From the NCBI GenBank assembly GCA_025200525.1, contig CM045760.1, positions 43,357,932 to 43,421,931 of the forward strand: 64,000 nucleotides of DNA. The letters run 5' to 3'. Below the pieces are notes generated by a model. The model was not told the origin of the DNA, ran no database searches, and worked only from the letters and a program-made list of their open reading frames with translations. Position 1 is the stretch's first letter. Every line of letters begins with the position of its first letter. Source of the stretch: Camellia lanceoleosa (lineage: Eukaryota > Streptophyta > Magnoliopsida > Ericales > Theaceae). The position numbers and the translations under genes are program-made. This document shows positions 11,501-23,039 of the stretch, in pieces.

Positions 11501-12659
11501 TCCTTCGCGAGGGCATAATGTTGTAATAAGTGTGCGTACATGTGTGTATGTCTTCCAACCCCACATTTTTCTCCCTTTTATTTAATCGCTTTTGATGGTT
11601 AGATTAGGGACATTTTCAATTAGCATATCTTATGCTTTCATGTTTGCATCAATTCATTTTGTCTTGCATGCACCGAGGCTCGGCGCATCATTTAAACTGC
11701 ATTGCAATTTCAATACTTCTTTGAATACGTGTTTTGAAGCATGCTATCAAAGTGTTGCAAATATCATGATTAGGTAGCCGAGCCTACTAGTTGCATTATT
11801 GCATGTGTTGCATTTGACATATTGTATAGTTAGGATCATGCATTTTTCTAGCTAGTTTTTGTTTTGGCTTGGAGTACTCGGTGAGTCTTTACGCTTTAGC
11901 ATCCTTGCATGAATGTGATTGCCATATTGCCATGTTTTGCATGCTTGCCATGAGGCTATGTGCTTAAATGCTAAACTGCATGAATGCCTATGGATGAAGG
12001 CTTTGTTGCTTGAATTGGAACAGTTCAACAAATGTGTGTTTTAAACCCACTTTGCGAAGTGGCAAATCATGTTTTAAGCCCATCATGTTTGATGGCAAAT
12101 CCGCGTTTTAGCCCACTTGAGGGTGGCAAATTCAAACAATTTTCGAAAACAAACATGAGTTGAAATGTTCCAATTCTTGCGATTTTAGTCTGTACTTGCT
12201 TGTGCGTGTCACATAGTAAAGCTAGTTTAATAACCGGAATAAGAAAACATAATATTTATAAAATGACATATCATGATTAGTAAAGGCTGATCTTTGATCG
12301 GGCGAGCATGGGTGTTCATTTCAGGACTTTCCCCTCTCGTACCCAAGTTCCCGAGTCGAGACAACTTTAGTGATGACAAACATGTGGCCTTTGGCACAAG
12401 TCAGGGTTTTCTAAATTTTCCTAAAATAAAATAATTAGATGACGACTCTGTATTTGGCAAAGCAGTCCAATTTTGGCATTATTTGATTTAAAATCGATTT
12501 TTCAAAAAGGTTTGCCGGATTTGGACTCTTTGGTGATTATCAGTTTCACATTGCACTTTGTGAGACTAGATTCAGAACCACAGGTAGAGTCCAAACTGTG
12601 AGGCCTTTCTTTTCAAACCCTTTCCAAAAGGCGGGGATGCGGAAAAAGGCGAGTCCACA

Positions 12660-12664
12660 CATGC
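12660..12664. repeat. Target-site duplication CATGC, right copy
   Basis: Matches 2083-2087; the interrupted LTR resumes immediately with TATGCCC. Confidence 0.9.
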
Positions 12665-14042
12665 TATGCCCTTTTTGAAGATAAATCACATTTTTATCTT
12701 TTGAAAACCATCATGCTCAATGATGTCATGCAATTTCAATTGTTCAAAACTTAACAATTTATTTCAAGAGCGGTAAATACGATTTTGGTAATCCCTAGGT
12801 CGGTGTCTGCAAGTAGACTATACAAGTACTACCAAATTGTGATTTTTACTGGTATTAACCAGAAGACTCAATACCTATCCGTGCAGGTTTTCGATCTTTC
12901 ACCCCGGACTCTCAGGCCAACTTATTCAATATCATCTACACCACCTATCAAGACTTACCAACGTATTTACCCCAAAACCATTTCATAAAAACTTGTTTCT
13001 CTACATTCTTTTCTCAATGCAAATTTTCAAATCAACTTTCAAAGTTTAATGTAATCAAATGAATTGTTATGCCAATAACACAAGATGAATATAAATACTT
13101 TTATTCCAATTCATCATCCACACAATTCCCTCTTCTCAAGTATTCTTAACAATTAGTCATTTCAAGACTATTCCAACGTTTTGAACAATAATTTGCAAAA
13201 TGAATAACAATTCTCATATTCCCTGAAATTCATCACTTATATAAATATAAATAAGAAATTTTCCAAACATCCATTTATTTTGACACACAAAATAAATATA
13301 ACAATATCATTCATGGATTTTTAGTCTCCGTAAAAAAAAATTCCCAAATTCTAGGTTTTCTCACCAAAACTATACAACTCAAATCTTTTGAAAGAAAACT
13401 TTTCAAAATCATCTTTTCTTCAATCAACAAAGATCAAAACCCATAAGATCGTTTTAAAAGAACAAGTGACAAACCCATTTTCAAAATTGCTCAACTTTTT
13501 GAATCAACAATCAATTTTCAAAGCTATCGAATGATGATTTCGAAACTCATATAGATCTTGAAAAAACATATATATAACTCTAAGAAAATCCCTACCTCAA
13601 GTTTTGAAGAAGAAATGAGATGAAACCCCCAAAATTAATCGGTTAAAACTTGATCTTCACACTTTTAAGCCCTCGAGAAGTTAACCAACTTTGATGAAGA
13701 ACCTATGGCAGAACTCTAATGGATCATGAGAAATCAAGGTTTTAATCCAATTTGGCATAGGGAAAAGTAGAGAGAAGGGAGAGAAAATGTTTTTAGAGAG
13801 ATATACAAAAGTGATATGAAATATCAAATTTACGAACTAATATAACATGGTCCACTAAAGCGTGGAAAGCCCCGCTCAAGCGTCGAATATACCTTCCTAG
13901 TACTTTTGTAGACAGGTCAAACTTCTAGAACCAAACATTCTCCGCTCGAGCGCATAAATGGCCGCTCGATCCCTGACCTGCCCAGTTGAAGTGGCAAAAC
14001 ATGAAAAAAGGATCGAAATCGGGATTGCTACAACCTTCCCCC
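12665..14042 (-). repeat. Proximal part of the composite's left gypsy LTR
   Basis: Minus-strand LTR starting TGTAGCAATCCC at 14042 and continuing through 12665 into 2087-1656 once the insertion is removed, about 1.8 kb in total. Reverse-complement similarity to 16513-18492 runs along the whole length, including the segment with the TCGAGGGCTT motif near 13670 and the AT-rich tract near 13560-13580. Confidence 0.88.
13855..13970 (-). promoter_or_regulatory. Decayed CTCGAG array, steps 20-70-20
   Basis: Sites at 13855 (CTAAAG), 13875 (CTCAAG), 13945 (CTCGAG) and 13965 (CTCGAT). The layout is the same as in the opposite arm (16747, 16767, 16837, 16857). Two of the four sites are decayed by changes compatible with C-to-T or G-to-A. 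Confidence 0.75.
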
Positions 14043-14392
14043 CTTAAAGAATTTTATCCCCGAAATTTCAAATCAAACTACCCAAACAAAGGGGTTTCTA
14101 GGGATCAAAGCCACGCTATTTCATTTTCAAATCACAATACTAACTCTCAACCAAATTCCACCATTTCCACCATGGTTATCTCATTAACAACAACCTCCCA
14201 AATATGCATAAACATGAAATTTCCTAAAAAGTAATGGCAACTCTCAACAACCTTATGCTTAAAACAACAACACACATATCAACATGTGGTTAACAACTTT
14301 AAATACGTTTCCCTCAACACTAGGGAATATTACAAAGAAAAGCAACTTAAGCATTTTCAAACAAATCCGGATATTTGGAGCGAACTTTCGCA
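14043..14392 (-). other. Gypsy 3' UTR and polypurine tract
   Basis: The minus strand reads a purine-rich AAGGGGGGAAGG just before the LTR start, the plus-strand primer site of reverse transcription. The rest is untranslated and matches, in reverse complement, 16206-16512. Confidence 0.8.
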
Positions 14393-15393
14393 TCCCATTC
14401 CTACATTGCTTCTTCAACCCCATGGTGTCTCCATAACACCTTTACCAACGATATAGTTTTGCCCCATAGCACTTGCTCTCGGGTATCTAATATTTGAACC
14501 GATCGTTCTTCGTAAGAGGCATCCTCATCTACCTCCAAGTCAACCCAATCAAGAACATGAGAAAGGTCGGGTTCATACTTCCTAAGCATAGATACATGAA
14601 ATACATTGTGAGCTCCCAAAAGTTGTGGCAGTAAAGGTAACCGGTATGCTAGTTCCCAAATTCGCTCTAAGATCTCAAAAGGCCCAATGAACCTCGGAGA
14701 TAATTTACCACTCTTACCAAATCTCATCAAACCTCGCCTTGGTGAGATTTTTAGAAACACATGGTCACCAACTTCAAAAGATAAAAGTCGTCTCCTTTTA
14801 TCGGCATAACTCTTTTGTCGGCTTTGGGTCGTAGCTAACCTCTTCCGAATGAGAACAACTCTCTCTGTTGTCTCTCTAACAATTTTCGGACCCAGTAACG
14901 GTGCGTCACCCACTTCGGCCCAACAAACCGGTGATCTACAAGGTCGGCCATACAAGACCTCAAATGGTGTCATTCCAATACTAGCTTGGTAACTATTGTT
15001 GTAAGCAAACTCAATCAATGGTAAGTGCCTTTTCCAAGGCTCCTTAAAATCAAGGACACAAGCTCTAAGCATGTCCACCAAAATCTGAATGGTACGTTCC
15101 GACTGTCCATCGGTTTGAGGATGATAAGCGGTGCTAAGAGTCAACTTAGTTCCCAACGCCTCTTGAAGGCTTTGCCATAACCGGGTAGCAAAACGAGGAT
15201 CCCTATCCGACACAATAGTCACAGGGACTCCATGAAGTCGAACTATCTCTCTAATGTACAACTCTGCCAAGCGTTCAACTGAGTCGCTGGTGCACATTGG
15301 AATGAAATGTGTAGACTTAGTCAACCTATCAACAACCACCCAAATGGCATCATTGCCTCGTTGTGTTCTAGTAAGCCCAACTACAAAACCCAT
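14393..15393 (-). pseudogene. Gypsy integrase core, GPY/F module and chromodomain (broken)
   Basis: C-terminal half of a chromovirus polyprotein. The integrase core has [25 protein letters not shown] with the second catalytic Asp, and [12 protein letters not shown] with the catalytic Glu. The first catalytic Asp appears lost: the sequence reads MGFVVGL where the relative at 43426 reads [16 protein letters not shown] block (GPY/F module) follows, then a chromodomain-like tail ending [16 protein letters not shown] replaces the Trp codon of the usual EATWE. This places it among chromoviruses, most like the Tekay/Del group from memory of those motifs. Confidence 0.88.
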
Positions 15394-15432
15394 GGTAACA
15401 CGCTCCCATTTCCACTCAGCTATCAGTAAGGG

Positions 15433-16014
15433 TTATAACAAACCCGCTGGTCTTTGGTGTTTGGCCTTCACTTGTTGACAAGTAAGGCACTTCGATACAA
15501 ATAAAGTGACATCTCGTTTCATACCCCTCCACCAAAACCGACGACTAAGATCATGATACATTTTAGTGCCTTCCGGGTGTACCGCAAGGCGTGAGTGATG
15601 GAACTCTCGAAGTACTTCCTCTCTATAAGATTCTGGTACAAACAAATGGTCTAGGTAACATATACTCAGATCCGAGTGAACGTTCAAACCTTTCTCTTCC
15701 TTCCCATTGGAAATCTTAACACGGATTGATTCCATATCACGGTCTCCTCGTTGTGCCTCTATGACCTTACTAACCAAGGTAGGTTGAGCATTCAAAGTAA
15801 ACAAGGTAGCACTCTCCCTGGACTCACCCAAGTGCAAATCAAACTTGCCAATAACATCTAGCATATCCCATTCCCGAATGGCCACACTTGCCAAACTACT
15901 CACAGATTTTTGACTCAAAGCATCAGCCACCACATTGGCTTTTCTCGGATGATAGTGTAACTCAAAGTCATAATCCTCCATAAATTCCATCCACCTCCAT
16001 TGTCGTAAATTCAA
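15433..16014 (-). pseudogene. Gypsy RNase H end and integrase HHCC zinc domain (broken)
   Basis: Read from 16014 down: the end of RNase H (FELHYHPRKANVVADALSQKS), a linker, then the integrase N-terminal zinc domain with HHSRLAVHPEGTKMYHDL followed by CLTCQQ, which gives the H, H, C and C ligands. A TAA stop after RPAGLL separates it from the core at 15393. In the intact family these form one polyprotein with the flanking segments. Confidence 0.87.
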
Positions 16015-16205
16015 GTTTTTTGAGAAAACAAATACTTTAGACTTTTATGATCAGAGAAAACCTCAAACTTCTCATCATACAAGTAATGTCTCCAAATTTT
16101 TAAGGCAAAAATCACCGCCGCTAATTCTAAATCATGGGTGGGGTAATTCTTTTTGTGAGTTTTCAATTGTCATGATCCGTAGGCCACAACTTTTCCCTCT
16201 TGCTT
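16015..16205 (-). pseudogene. Gypsy RNase H N-terminal part, cut at the inversion junction
   Basis: Minus-strand translation shows EGKVVAYGS, a TGA stop (CGA-to-TGA; relatives have Arg), [19 protein letters not shown] and [15 protein letters not shown] one-base deletion in an A-run near 16015-16022 shifts the frame into the next segment. Coding ends near 16198, and the sequence continues as a plus-strand copy of the element's own 3' UTR. TTGC is shared at the switch. Confidence 0.8.
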
Positions 16206-16512
16206 TTTTTTTGTAATATTCCCTAGTGTTGAGGAAAATGTATTTAAAGTTGTTAACCACATGTTGATATGTGCGTTGTTGTTTTAAACATAAGGTTGTT
16301 GAGAGTTGCCATTACTTTTTAGGAAATTTCATGTTTATGCATATTTGGGAGGTTGTTGTTAATGAGATAACCATGGTGGAAATGGTGGAATTTGGTTGAG
16401 AGTTAGTATTGTGATTTGAAAATGAAATAGCGTGATTTTGATTGCTAGAAACCCTTTGTTTGGGTAGTTTGATTTGAAATTTTGGGGACAAAATTCTTTA
16501 AGGGGGGAAGGT
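16206..16512 (+). other. Plus-strand copy of gypsy 3' UTR and polypurine tract
   Basis: Mirror image of 14043-14350, ending in AAGGGGGGAAGG just before the LTR start at 16513. Confidence 0.85.
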
Positions 16513-18492
16513 TGTAGCGATCCCAATTTTGCCACTTCACTGAGTATATCGGGGATTGAGCTACTTGGTCACCGCGGGGTCCAGGCGGCGCCCTTGGCGG
16601 AATCAAGCGCATACTGCGAGGATCGAGCTACAGTCACTCGAGGTCCGAGGATAGCGCCTTAGCGACTCGTGAGGCGTGCCTTGGCGGGGTTGAAGGGTAG
16701 TGCCCTCAAAACAAAAATGCAAAATGCATTAAAAGTTGCTTGTCTGCTCGAGCGGCCGTTTATGCGCTCGAGCGGAGAATATTCGGTTCTAGAAGTTTGA
16801 CCTGTCTGCAAAAGTACTGGGAAAGTGTATTTGACGCTCGAGCGGGGCTTTCCAACCTCGAGCGGACCATGTTATATCAGTTCGTGAATATGATATTTCA
16901 GATCACTTTTGTATATCTCTCTCTAAAAATCTTTTCCTCTCTCTTCTCTCTATATTTCCCTACGCCAAATTGGATCAAAAACTTGATTTCTCAAGATCCA
17001 TTAGAGTTCTGCCATAAGTTCTTCATCAAAGTTGGTTAACTTCTCGAGGGCTTCGTTGTGTGCGGTGAAGATCGAGTTTGATTTTGGAGGTTTCATCTCA
17101 TTTCTTCTTCAAAACTTGAGGTAGGGATTTTCTTAGAGTTATATATATATTTTTGTAAGATTTATATGATTTTCGAAATCATCTTTCGATAGCTTTGAAA
17201 ATTGATTGTTGATTCAAGAAGTTGAGCGATTTTGAAAGTGGGTTTGTCTCTTGTTCTTTTAAAATGATCTTATGGGTTTTGATCTTTGTTGATTGAAGAA
17301 AAGATGATTTTGGAAAGTTTTCTTTCAAAAGATTTGAGTTGTATAGTTTTGATTAAAAAAACCTAGAATTTGGAGATTTTTTTAAAAGAGACTGAAAATC
17401 CATGAATGATATTGTTATATTTATTTTGTGTGTCAAAATAAATGGATGTTTGGAAAATTTCTTATTTATATTTATATAAATGATGAATTTCAGGGGATAT
17501 GAGAATTGTTGTTCATTTTGGAAATTATTGTTCAAAACATTGAAATAGTCTTGAAATAACTAATTGTTAAGGATATTTGAGAAGAGGGAATTGTGTTATT
17601 CTTTGAATGATGAATTGGAATAAAAGTATTTATATTCGTCTTGTGTTATTGGCATAACAATTCATTTGAATGCATTAAACTTTGAAAGTTGATTTGAAAA
17701 CTTGCATTGAGAAAAGAATGTTAAGAAATAAGTTTTCATGAAATGGTTTTGGGGTAAATACGTTGGTAAGTCTTGATAGGTGGTGTAGATGATATTGAAT
17801 AAGTTGGCCTGAGAGTCCGGGGTGAAAGACCGAAAACCTGCACGGATAGGTGTCGAGCCTTCCGGTTAATACCGGTAAAAATGACAATTTGGTAGTACTT
17901 GTATAGTCTACTTGCAGAAACCGACCTAGGGATTTCCAGAGTCATATTTACCGCCTTTGAAATAAATTGTTAAGTTTTGAACAATTGAAATTGCATGATA
18001 TCATTGAGTATGATGGTTTTCGAAAGATGAAAACGTGATTTATGTTCAAAAAGGGCATAGCATGGCATGTGCATTTCATCTCTTGAGACTTGTATAAAAT
18101 GTATATACTTTGTTAAGAATTTCCTACTGGGTTTTATGCTCACCCTACGAGATTTTTGTGCAGAAAAAGATGTGGTGATCCCACCTAACTAGGGGCGTGG
18201 AAGTACGTGTATTGGGAGTACAACGCTCTCATTTTGTTGGGATTCTGTGTGTAAACCAAGGGCTGTGTTTGTGTGGGTTTGAATAACCATTTTGTGTAAC
18301 TAGGCTCAAGCCTTGGAAACTTGTAAACCCTTGGGGGTATTTATTTGTTTATTTACTTGTTGTTGGATTAATGTGTTGTTGCATGAAGAACTATTGTATC
18401 ATGTAATGTAAGTTTGGAGATTTATATTCCGTTTTCCTTGAAATAGCCATGATTGTTGTCTTATCATTTGGGCTAAAAACTTGGGGCATTAC
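16513..18492 (+). repeat. Right gypsy LTR of the composite
   Basis: Starts TGTAGCGATCCC and ends about GGGGCATTACG, about 1.98 kb. It contains, in order, a U3 module also seen in the copia LTRs (16528-16720), a palindrome array (16747-16862), a TATA-like box (TATAT at 16873), CT-rich leader, and a long U5 with the segment CACCCTACGAGATTTTTGTGC near 18145. The same R-U5 is recognisable in the solo LTR at 23736-25994. Confidence 0.88.
16747..16862. promoter_or_regulatory. CTCGAG array, steps 20-70-20
   Basis: CTCGAG at 16747, 16767, 16837 and 16857, with the motif CTGCAAAAGTACTGG between the two pairs (about 16806-16820). A TATA-like box starts 16 bp after the start of the last site. Confidence 0.88.
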
Positions 18493-18919
18493 GGTTACAA
18501 AAATATCATTAAAAAAGGTAGTGAATATGTTATCTCATCTCTTCAGGTGCCAACAATATAGTCACAAATCTAAGCGGCAACCCGTAGGTGCACAACGTCT
18601 CTAGTCAGAAACTGTCACCAGGTCTTTCTAACTTCATTGTATTTCCTATGATTTTAATTATTGATCGGTTGACACATTGATTTTTTTTTGTTTTTGTTTT
18701 TTGTTTCTCGACATTGATACATTCAAATATATCAATTGATATGTATAAATTTTTCAATATTGATACATTTCAGTCTATATATGGTGGTAATAAAAATTAG
18801 GAGAATAATTTGCTCCTTTCTGATTTGGCCCGTACTCTACCATTTTATCATTCAAAAATAGCCAATATTCTCCCATATGGGTTTGTACTATAGTGAAATG
18901 ATTATAATTCTCAGAAGTT
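18493..18919. other. AT-rich DNA without recognisable feature
   Basis: No coding potential, no terminal repeats and no tRNA-like sequence seen. It does not continue the gypsy RT of 1-1655, so it is not the other flank of that element. Confidence 0.6.
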
Positions 18920-19265
18920 ATTTTTAAATAAGTTTTCATTTGTCTTTATTGAATTTTTTTCATACTTTAGTCAATTTTTTTTTATTAGATGCATCTAAAA
19001 AGTAAAAAAATTTAACTAAAATATGAAAGGAAAAAAATTACTAAAAACAAACGAAAATTCAAACAAAAACACACAAAGATTTTTGTTTGAATTTTCATCT
19101 ATTTTAGTGATTTATTTAATGTTTTAGCCAATTTGTTTTACTTTTTAATGACTTTTGATTAAGTGCATCCAAAAGTACAAAAATTGATTAAAATATTAAA
19201 AAAAAGCGCTAAAAAAAAAATTGAAAACTCATCCAAAAACAGTTTTTGAAAAACCATCTAACCGA
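18920..19265. repeat. AT-rich inverted-repeat element (MITE-like, first member)
   Basis: Two adjacent fold-back segments in which TTTAGTCAATTTTTTTTA-like stretches face TAAAATATGAAAGG-like complements, with loops GATGCATCTAAAA and GTGCATCCAAAA. Similar sequence occurs at about 31150-31420 and at about 63780-63990. Boundaries are approximate. Confidence 0.5.
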
Positions 19266-19380
19266 ACAGACACCATATATATATATATATATATATTTTT
19301 TTATCACAATGGGTTTACCATATTATTTGTCAACATTGTATTAGTTTAATGAATGCCACAACTCATACTTATTACCAATA

Positions 19381-20214
19381 GGGGTGAGCATGGTCCGGAT
19401 TAGGAGAAAACCAGGACCAATCTATTATCTACGGTTCTTAAAAAATTAGAACCAATCCAATCCATTTAAATCGTGAAACCAATTCGAACCAATCTGTTTA
19501 AATACGGATTGGATCGGTTTAGGACCACGGATTCACATAATTAAATAACAAAAAAAAAAATATATAGAACATTTAAAGCAAACAACATCCTGTATGAAAT
19601 GATCAGCAGTAGTAGTAAACATTACATTTCCCTTTCCACAAATCCTAAGCAAACAACAGAGATAAATTAGTTTTAGACAACAACAAACAAGCAAGGAAGT
19701 AACAATGATTTTCTGTGCATTTTCTTATCTTTTCCACTAAGTAAATTCATGAACCATTTTTTTAAAAATTCTTTTCTGGGACTTCCATATTCCCATTTTC
19801 TTAACATTCCAAACCCTGTTTGAAGGTTCCAACAACTTTTCAACTACAATACTCTAATTTTCAAGAAATTGAAGGCCTACAGGATAAACTGTTCGACATA
19901 TGGCAATTGATCTAGAGAGAGAGAGAGAGAGCTTACAACAATGACAGGATCTGTGAGGCTGACTTGAGAGAAGAAAAGAGAAATCCAATCAGCAAAGGAG
20001 TATAAGCTGGGTGTACTTCCATTGTAACAGAGAGGATTAACATCCAAGAAAAATACCTTCATCTCCTTCTTCTTCTATTGACTCTCATTTGGTACTGGGA
20101 GAGAGAGGGAAGGAGCTCATCGAGAGAGAGAGACAACATCTACAGCTACAAATTTGATCTGAGATGAATGATCTAAGATGACTGGGTCTGAGAACAAATG
20201 AACAAAAATAGTGT

Positions 20215-20249
<35 letters not shown>

Positions 20250-20702
20250 GAGTGAGAGAACACTAAGAGAGAGACAAGCAACTCACCGAGAGAGACAGAC
20301 AAACAGCTCACCGATCTGATTTGAGATGGATGAGAGTGTGAGAGAGAACTCAATCTGAGATGAGAAAGAGAAAAGAGAGAGGGAGAGAGAGCACTGATAG
20401 AGAGATAAGAGTGAGAGACAGTGAGTGAGTGAGGCGTGAATTAGGTTACACTTTAGCTTTTATATGAAACAAGAAATTATATTGTGTGGGAGGGTATATG
20501 GTATAAATATAGACTATTTCTAGACTATCCGGATTGGTTCTAATCCAGAACTGTGAGGTTCAATCCGGAACCGATCCGTGGCTTACAGATTTTGAAATTT
20601 CCAATTCGGAACCGAACAACGGATTCAAAAAACCAATCCAAACCTATCGGATTGGACTGGACCGGATCGGATTACGGATTTTACAAATTTCTTGCTCAGC
20701 CC
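19381..20702. mobile_element. Non-autonomous hAT element with 8-bp duplication
   Basis: Ends GGGGTGAGCA and TGCTCAGCCC form a 9/10 terminal inverted repeat, flanked by a perfect 8-bp duplication TACCAATA (19373-19380 and 20703-20710), the hAT hallmark. Subterminal regions are crowded with GGATTGG, CCGGAT and CCAATCC words, a pattern typical of transposase-binding sites. The 1322-bp body has (GA)n tracts (19917-19931, 20218-20246) and no transposase. The open frames inside are GA-repeat artefacts. Confidence 0.9.
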
Positions 20703-20710
20703 TACCAATA

Positions 20711-21411
20711 TAGTATTAGCACATGAAATGTTAAGCAAAATATGGTTACAAAAATATAATCATCATAATATTATTATTAAAATGATTGAACATTTTTTAT
20801 AATACTAATTTTATAAAGGACATTCAATCATTTTAATTTTATTAAATATTAATCACATTTACAAAACCTAGGATGATCGATAGACCTTTGCTATATATAT
20901 CATGTTATGATGAATTGCTTTGATTATATTTTGCTTTCTTAAGTTTGGCTCATTGGTCTCGTACATTCTTCTCTAGAAAATTTGCCTTCTCCTATATCCC
21001 TTCTACCTATTGTTAAAAGAAATATGTAAAACATCATGGACCAGAACATAATGAAGGGCTTATTTGTCTTTATTTCTTCATTAATATGCATGAATGATGT
21101 TGCTTGAAATTAAAAATAAATAGAGAAAGAAAAAAAGAAAAAGCTATATTGTCCTTTCTTACAAAAATAAATAGAGAGGGAAAAGAAGAAAAAGCTATAT
21201 TGTCCTTTCTTATTGTCTAGATTAACGTTACCCTTAACATAATTTTTATTATAATTTGTTTATTGTTTGATGTGGTAGACTCATATGATAATCACAATAT
21301 ATTAAATAGTATATATAAAGGCAAAATTCAATTCACTTTTTCTCTTTGTGGTTTGAGACTGGAGTAATTTACTCTATGTAGTTCAAATATAGGCAGAGAA
21401 TTTTTCTATCA
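20711..21411. other. AT-rich DNA with a short tandem duplication
   Basis: Contains a 52-bp segment repeated twice at about 21113-21211 (AGCTATATTGTCCTTTCTTA in each copy). No gene seen. Confidence 0.6.
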
Positions 21412-21910
21412 TGCTTATCATATATTATTGGGACTATTTGTTACAATTTAAATGAATTTATTATAATTTATTTTAATTTGAAAGTACTATTTACTGCAAC
21501 TACTTGCGGCTTATTAAACTTAAATAAGTTGTTAAAAAAAATGATTATGTGAAAGTTAAGAGAGAGATACTTAAGTTAAGAGAGAGATACTTAAAGAAGA
21601 TTAAAATTACATTTGAAATTCCTTTTAAATATAAGTTAGATATGATGGATTAGATATGACTAAATTTCTTTTTTGACTTTCTATATAAAGATTTTTAAAT
21701 TTCAAAATTATAGACATAATTTGATGGGCCAATATTTTGATGCCATGTGTGTTTTTGTAACATTTAAATTAAAAAAAAAAATCAAGAAATTTAGATTGAT
21801 GATTTGAAACTCATTTGAGTCTTTCAGATAAAATGTCTATTTGCTGTAATATATACTATCTATCTATTTATATCTATATATCTATTTGTCTATATATTAT
21901 ATAAGCAAAA
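21412..21910 (+). repeat. Dispersed repeat, first copy
   Basis: Homologous to the segments 52669-52850, 54339-54373 and 55771-56020, which together make a second copy interrupted by two transposon insertions. This uninterrupted copy provides the empty sites for those insertions. Both copies lose similarity after ATATAAGCAAAA. Family unknown. Confidence 0.8.
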
Positions 21911-22689
21911 GGGATTCTTAGAAAGAAGAGCTAAGAGAGCTCTAAGTGCTCAATCCAAATTTCTTGATTTTTCAATTTTAAAAAATAATTAATAAATCAC
22001 ACACTAACACTTTCTTTTTTAAACAAAAATGTATTTTTTATTCTTAAAATCATTCATTCCTTACCATCAAACAAGGGGAAGGAGTTTCCAATTGCGAAAA
22101 AATAATTAATAAGTCACACACTCTAAAAAGGAGTTTTTCAATTAAATAATAATAATAATAATAAATCACACACTCAAAAATATTTCATCTTAAAATATTT
22201 TTTATTAAAATATTTTGAATTCTTCATCAGAAAGCATAAAATAATTTATATAATTAAATTTTGCAACAAGTTTTTTTTTTTTATTTTTCTCTTCACTATG
22301 GCCATTACCACTCAACGTATATATCAAATCTCATTATTTTCATACACAGTAAACGTTAATTAGTTCATAATTAAATTCATGGAGTTTTATATTAAACCCT
22401 TAAATTATGCTACCATGATTACCATTTCAAATTACTTCCTTAATTTATGTTTACCGTACCAAATTTATTTTCAAAATTGCTTCCCTAGGATTGCATTAAT
22501 GCATGATTTTGACACATTCATACATACACATATAGAAAATAATTAATTCTTTAACTTAAAATTTAAACATTATTGATTCTTTAACATGGTTTAGGCTTCT
22601 CTCCTGTCCTCCGTCGGATAAGAGAGGTGTTGTTGGGCTTTGTGGGTTCACTTTTGGGCCCCATTTTGATAATATGATCATTCATATTT
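21911..22689. other. AT-rich DNA without gene
   Basis: Includes a short AAT repeat near 22148-22163 and poly-A/T runs. Nothing else recognisable. Confidence 0.5.
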
Positions 22690-22892
22690 TAGAATTTGTC
22701 GAGTACATCATCCCTGTAAAAAATCAAGTCGATCAGATAACGACAACCATGTGTTTGTATTAGTTTTGTATAAAAAAAAAATAGATGGTGAGAAAATAAA
22801 CGGTTCATACAAAATTGATCTAAACACGTGATTTCCGTTATCTGAGCGACTTAATTTTTTACAGGGATGATGTACTTTGCTAGACCCAAGGT
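22690..22892. repeat. Hairpin inverted repeat, family H copy 1
   Basis: About 50-bp arms at 22693-22742 and 22845-22890 with a central loop. Both arms contain TACATCATCCCTGTAAAAAAT (or its complement) and CGATCAGATAACG-like sequence. Related copies are at 32650-33045 and 56808-57495. Confidence 0.75.
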
Positions 22893-23039
22893 TATTCACA
22901 TTTCAATTTTATTTGATTTTGATTATTGACAAATATCTTGAACTTATTTAATTATTCAACGTTTTCAAAATATTCTCATGCCTTTGGTCTTCTATGATTC
23001 TAATGAATGTATGCCTCTAAATTATCATATTCTTATAAA

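Larger units (their letters stand above)
2088..12659. mobile_element. LTR-retroelement composite of two inverted arms, flanked by a CATGC duplication
   Basis: Starts TGTAGACACCC, ends GAGTCCACA, and is bounded by a perfect 5-bp duplication, so it behaves as one integration unit. Internally it consists of two diverged arms in opposite orientation: 2088-9551 (minus) and 9552-12659 (plus). Inverted matches include 3040-3400 against 12240-12620, 3480-3660 against 12000-12180, 4085-4130 against 11495-11550, and 4780-4830 against 10760-10830. No gag or pol coding could be recognised, so it is non-autonomous (LARD-like) or built from very long LTRs. A separate LTR (5849-8521) is nested in the left arm. 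Confidence 0.75.
9552..12659 (+). mobile_element. Right arm: plus-oriented LTR-like unit lacking most of U3
   Basis: Plus-strand promoter signature at its left end: TATATATA near 9581-9589, then CT-rich stretches near 9640-9675. It ends AAAGGCGAGTCCACA at 12659 next to the CATGC duplication. From about 9840 rightward it is inverted-similar to the left arm. U3 is limited to about 30 bp before the TATA-like box, so the unit is cut at its 5' side at the junction with the left arm. No protein-coding segment recognised. Confidence 0.55.
1656..18492. mobile_element. Gypsy composite with two outward-facing 3' ends
   Basis: Left arm is a minus-strand 3' end: LTR at 1656-2087 plus 12665-14042, then polypurine tract, 3' UTR, integrase and RNase H up to about 16205. 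Right arm is a plus-strand copy of the same 3' UTR, polypurine tract and LTR (about 16206-18492). The strand flips near 16200 inside the RNase H coding region, where TTGC is shared by both sides. The arms differ by many substitutions and by roughly 190 bp of extra U3 in the right arm, so they derive from different family members. No target duplication was found (AGAGA on the left, GTTAC on the right). The left LTR is interrupted by the 2088-12659 insertion. Confidence 0.75.

Noticed and set aside
1651..18497. Target duplication for the outer gypsy composite
   Set aside because: AGAGA on the left and GTTAC on the right do not match, and the gypsy RT of 1-1655 does not resume after 18492.
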